Part shown: piece by piece, positions 5,857-8,003 of the stretch
How positions within the stretch are numbered: the stretch's first letter is position 1
Layout: each line of letters starts with the position of its first letter
DNA from: Ruminococcus sp.
GTDB taxonomy: Bacteria > Bacillota > Clostridia > Oscillospirales > Ruminococcaceae
Assembly (NCBI GenBank): GCA_003446315.1
Contig: DMBA01000164.1
Coordinates: 1-8,003, forward strand
Direction: 5' to 3'
DNA: 8,003 nt
The notes under the pieces: generated by a model
Told to the model about the DNA's origin: nothing
The model's database searches: none
What the model saw: the letters and a program-made list of their open reading frames with translations, nothing else
Translations under genes and position numbers: made by a program

Positions 5857-6501
5857 ATGAAGAAGCTAAATGTTTTTTTCGCTGTTGTTGCTGCTGTTTC
5901 CATGCTTATCGCCGGCTTTGCACTTCACGGTTGGCTCTTTCACAATCAACCCGCTGCTGTCACTGCGCCTGCAGGTGCTGATGCCGCACCACATGTTGCA
6001 CTGACCGTCGAGACGCTCTATGAGCTGATCGAGCCCTGCACTGATCTTATCACCGCGACCGATCGCTACACCAACCGTGCAACCCTCTCCGACCACCGTG
6101 AGCTGTTCGGCTGCACGCTCCCTTTCACCACTGAGGAGGTCGAGTTTTCCTATATCGGCACACTCAGTGCCGGTATTGACCTTTCTCAGGTTCAGTTCGA
6201 CATCAACGAGCCGGGACGCACCATCTACGTGACGGTACCCGCTCCGACAGTCATCTCTCACGCTGTTGACATTTCCAGCTTTATCTTCCAGACCAAGCAC
6301 GACGGTCTTTTCACGGAGATCTCTCCGGACGAGTTCATCTCCAAGCTCGATCTGCTGGCACTGAAGCAGGAAGCTGCGACCACCAAGTCCGGTGAGGTGT
6401 TCCGCATCGCTTCGGAAAATGCCGAGCAGACGCTGACCCGTTTGCTGACGGCTGCTTCCGTTACTAACGGCTATACACTGCGTTTTTTCGTTGATTATTG
6501 A
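5857..6501 (+). CDS. DUF4230 family membrane-anchored protein
   Basis: The function of this family is not known to me. The 214-aa protein starts with MKK and one hydrophobic segment (about 5-27), which is either an uncleaved N-terminal anchor or a signal peptide. An Ala/Pro-rich linker (about 31-48) follows, then an extracytoplasmic domain with the DUF4230 hallmarks: a Thr/Tyr-containing early strand (about 53-75), IGTLSAGIDLSQV (100-112) and YVTVPAPTVISHAVD (124-138). No catalytic motif is apparent. The start is supported by AGGAGG 7 nt upstream. Codon choice is strikingly different from the cas genes: all 6 Lys are AAG and 12 of 14 Glu are GAG. It is flanked by terminators or hairpins, so it is probably monocistronic. 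Nothing links it to CRISPR except position. Confidence 0.82.
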   Translation: MKKLNVFFAVVAAVSMLIAGFALHGWLFHNQPAAVTAPAGADAAPHVALTVETLYELIEPCTDLITATDRYTNRATLSDHRELFGCTLPFTTEEVEFSYIGTLSAGIDLSQVQFDINEPGRTIYVTVPAPTVISHAVDISSFIFQTKHDGLFTEISPDEFISKLDLLALKQEAATTKSGEVFRIASENAEQTLTRLLTAASVTNGYTLRFFVDY

Positions 6502-6506
6502 CCTGA

Positions 6507-6528
6507 ATGCAGCCCTTCGGGGCTGCAT
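6507..6528 (+). terminator. Hairpin with UUCG loop after the DUF4230 gene
   Basis: ATGCAGCCC-TTCG-GGGCTGCAT is a perfect 9-bp stem with an extra-stable tetraloop, 5 nt after the stop codon. No T run follows (ATCCAAG...), so it may be a weak or factor-assisted terminator, or an mRNA 3'-end stabiliser. Confidence 0.55.
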
Positions 6529-6591
6529 CCAAGAATAATTTATAAAAAGCCATGAAAAATCATCAGTTGTGCATATTTTGAACATCTGATA

Positions 6592-6600
6592 TGATATAAT
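6592..6600 (+). promoter_or_regulatory. Extended -10 promoter of sbcDC
   Basis: TGA-TATAAT is a perfect -10 with an extended TGn; no good -35 box lies at 16-18 bp. Start would be near 6607, giving a UTR of about 57 nt before sbcD. The surrounding 6502-6663 region holds no gene. Confidence 0.6.
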
Positions 6601-6612
6601 ACAGCCAATGAA

Positions 6613-6629
6613 GCTGCAGGGCGTGCAGC
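6613..6629 (+). promoter_or_regulatory. Inverted repeat in the sbcD 5' UTR
   Basis: GCTGCA-GGGCG-TGCAGC is a perfect 6-bp stem with a 5-nt loop, just after the predicted start and 20 nt before the ribosome binding site (AAAGGGG, 6649-6655). It could be an operator or a 5' stabilising hairpin. Its function is unproven. Confidence 0.35.
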
Positions 6630-6663
6630 AAGGAATCACAATCATCAGAAAGGGGTTTTTGCT

Positions 6664-7776
6664 ATGAAATTCATCCATCTGGCAGATCTGCATCTCGGCA
6701 GGCGTGTGAGCGGCTTTTCCCTGATCGAAGATCAGACGTTCATTCTCGGAAAGATCAATGAGGTGATCCGTGACGAGAATCCTGATTTCGTCATCATTGC
6801 CGGCGATGTTTACGACAAGCTCTCGCCGCCGGTCGAAGCGGTCACGCTACTTGATGCATTTCTGACGAAGCTGTCCGAAGAGGGCATCCGTACCTTCATC
6901 ATTGCGGGCAACCATGATTCACCTGAACGCATTGCTTTCGGCGCAAACCTGATGAACAAAAGCGGCGTGCACTTCTCACCGCTATACAGCGGCAAAGCGG
7001 AGACATTCACAGTCTCTGACGAATTCGGCGAAGCAGACATCTATCTGCTGCCGTATCTCAGAGCCGCCGAAGCACGCAGATTCTTCCCGGATGCGGAGAT
7101 CGAAAATACCGCAGATGCCGTCCGGGCAGCGATCGCCGCCATGCAGATCGACACATCCCGCAGGAATATCATCATATCCCATCAGTTTGTAGAGGGCGGC
7201 GAAACAAGTGATTCTGAACGCAGCGCGGTCGGCGGAACAGACGGCGTTCCCGCTGATGTTTACAAAGAATTCGACTACGCAGCGCTCGGTCATCTGCATA
7301 AGCCACAGAAAATGACACGCGACAGCATCCGGTACGGCGGTACCCCGCTCAAGTATTCGGTATCAGAAGCAAATGACAGAAAATGCGTGACTGTCTGCGA
7401 ACTGGGTGAAAAGGGAACACCTGTCAAAGTAACACTGCATGAACTGACACCGATGCGGGATATGCGTGAGCTGCGGGGCAATTTTGCAGAACTGATGGAA
7501 AGCGGTTCTGATGATTTTGTGCAGGTGCTGCTGACCGATACAGAGCGCGTTCCCGATGCGCAGAAACGGCTCCGCACGGTGTATCCGCATATCATGGGTG
7601 TCAGATACGAGCAGGAAATGCAGTATACACCGATCGCCGTCAACGAAGAAGCAGCTGTACAGTGCGCAGACCCGTTTGAGCTCTTCATGACGTTTTTCGA
7701 GAATGCAAATGCAAAGAAAATGACTGACGGTCAGTGCGAATTCATGCGTGAACTGATCGACCGGATCTGGGGATAA
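6664..7776 (+). CDS. sbcD: SbcD, Mre11-type nuclease subunit of SbcCD
   Basis: SbcD is the Mn-dependent nuclease of the SbcCD complex, which opens DNA hairpins and trims blocked double-strand ends in the cytoplasm. The 370-aa protein carries all the Mre11 phosphoesterase motifs: HLADLHLG with Asp8 and His10, AGDVYD with Asp48, GNHDSPER with Asn83 and His84, ISHQF with His173, and GHLHKPQ with His210 and His212. Length is within the family range and the active site looks complete. AAAGGGG lies 8 nt before the ATG, and the gene has its own extended -10 promoter. It is followed after 12 nt by sbcC, the standard operon pair. I see no reason to tie it to the CRISPR system functionally. Confidence 0.96.
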   Translation: MKFIHLADLHLGRRVSGFSLIEDQTFILGKINEVIRDENPDFVIIAGDVYDKLSPPVEAVTLLDAFLTKLSEEGIRTFIIAGNHDSPERIAFGANLMNKSGVHFSPLYSGKAETFTVSDEFGEADIYLLPYLRAAEARRFFPDAEIENTADAVRAAIAAMQIDTSRRNIIISHQFVEGGETSDSERSAVGGTDGVPADVYKEFDYAALGHLHKPQKMTRDSIRYGGTPLKYSVSEANDRKCVTVCELGEKGTPVKVTLHELTPMRDMRELRGNFAELMESGSDDFVQVLLTDTERVPDAQKRLRTVYPHIMGVRYEQEMQYTPIAVNEEAAVQCADPFELFMTFFENANAKKMTDGQCEFMRELIDRIWG

Positions 7777-7788
7777 GGAGGGGCAGCA

Positions 7789-8003
7789 ATGAGACCGATC
7801 AAACTGACAATGCAGGCATTCGGCCCGTACATCGACGAATGCGAGATCAACTTTTCTGAATTCGGTGACAGAGGACTGTATCTGGTGACCGGCAATACCG
7901 GCGCCGGCAAAACCACGATCTTCGATGCGATCAGCTTCGCCCTGTACGGTGAGGCCTCGGGCGGCAGCGAGCGGCGCATGGCAAAATCGTTCCGCTCGGA
8001 CTA
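7789..8003 (+). CDS. sbcC: SbcC, SMC-like ATPase (5' part; runs off right edge)
   Basis: SbcC is the Rad50-like ATPase partner of SbcD. It should be about 900-1100 aa with a long coiled coil and zinc hook; only the first 71 codons are here. The sequence begins MRPIKLTMQAFGPYIDE, the classic SbcC/Rad50 N-terminus. Walker A GNTGAGKT follows at residues 35-42, then TIFDAISFALYGEASG. GGAGGGG (7777-7783) lies between the sbcD stop and the ATG with 5-nt spacing, so the two genes are cotranscribed. No disruption is visible in the part present. Confidence 0.95.
   Translation, partial: MRPIKLTMQAFGPYIDECEINFSEFGDRGLYLVTGNTGAGKTTIFDAISFALYGEASGGSERRMAKSFRSD

Noticed and set aside
4951..5860. Rightward open frames across the array giving peptides with repeated GDGN or RGRK units
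   Set aside because: They are translations of the CRISPR repeats in different frames. The frames lack ribosome binding sites and break at unit length changes.
6580..6594. Possible LexA (SOS) box upstream of sbcD
   Set aside because: GAAC is followed by ATCTGATA, not by four bases and GTTC, so only half of the Firmicutes motif is present.
5866..6693. A 275-codon open frame on the minus strand opposite the DUF4230 gene
   Set aside because: It lies antisense to a well-supported gene, crosses the intergenic hairpin and the sbcD promoter, and resembles no family I recognise. It is a shadow of the GC-rich codon pattern.

Overview
The window holds a type III-A (Csm) CRISPR-Cas locus next to a housekeeping DNA-repair operon. 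Roughly balanced base composition, Firmicutes-style GGAGG ribosome binding sites, consensus sigma-A promoters and the style of the proteins suggest a Clostridia genome, perhaps Ruminococcus/Oscillospiraceae. That assignment is an inference and I cannot name a species.

Layout. Positions 1-4526 (minus strand) are a tightly packed operon read leftward: cas6, cas10 (csm1), csm2, csm3 and the first half of csm4, which runs off the left edge. Its promoter (4559-4587) is a perfect TTGACA / 17 bp / TATAAT. Back to back with it is a second perfect promoter (4630-4658) reading rightward into a CRISPR array of 17 repeats and 16 spacers (4660-5726). A strong intrinsic terminator (5727-5757) closes the array directly after the last repeat. 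Then come a small membrane-anchored DUF4230 protein (5857-6501), a short intergenic region with a hairpin and a promoter, sbcD (6664-7776), and the start of sbcC (7789 to the right edge).

How it works together. Cas6 should cut the array transcript at the small hairpin in each repeat, leaving crRNAs that begin with an 8-nt tag related to ACGGAAAC. Cas10, Csm2, Csm3 and Csm4 (with Csm5, presumably beyond the left edge) form the surveillance complex. Csm3 keeps its catalytic Asp for target RNA cleavage. Cas10 keeps the GGDD cyclase motif, but its HD nuclease motif is destroyed. The complex therefore looks like an RNA-cutting, cyclic-oligoadenylate-signalling machine without Cas10 DNase activity, and its CARF effector should lie outside the window.

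The most unusual part is the array. No two of its 17 repeats are identical; loops and 5' halves vary freely. Yet the 4-bp hairpin stem survives, with wobble or compensating changes in most variants, and the first three tag bases ACG are present in every repeat. The array has essentially no leader: the promoter -10 sits at the edge of repeat 1. No cas1/cas2 is visible. It looks like an old, non-adapting but still expressed array in which only the parts needed for crRNA processing are conserved.
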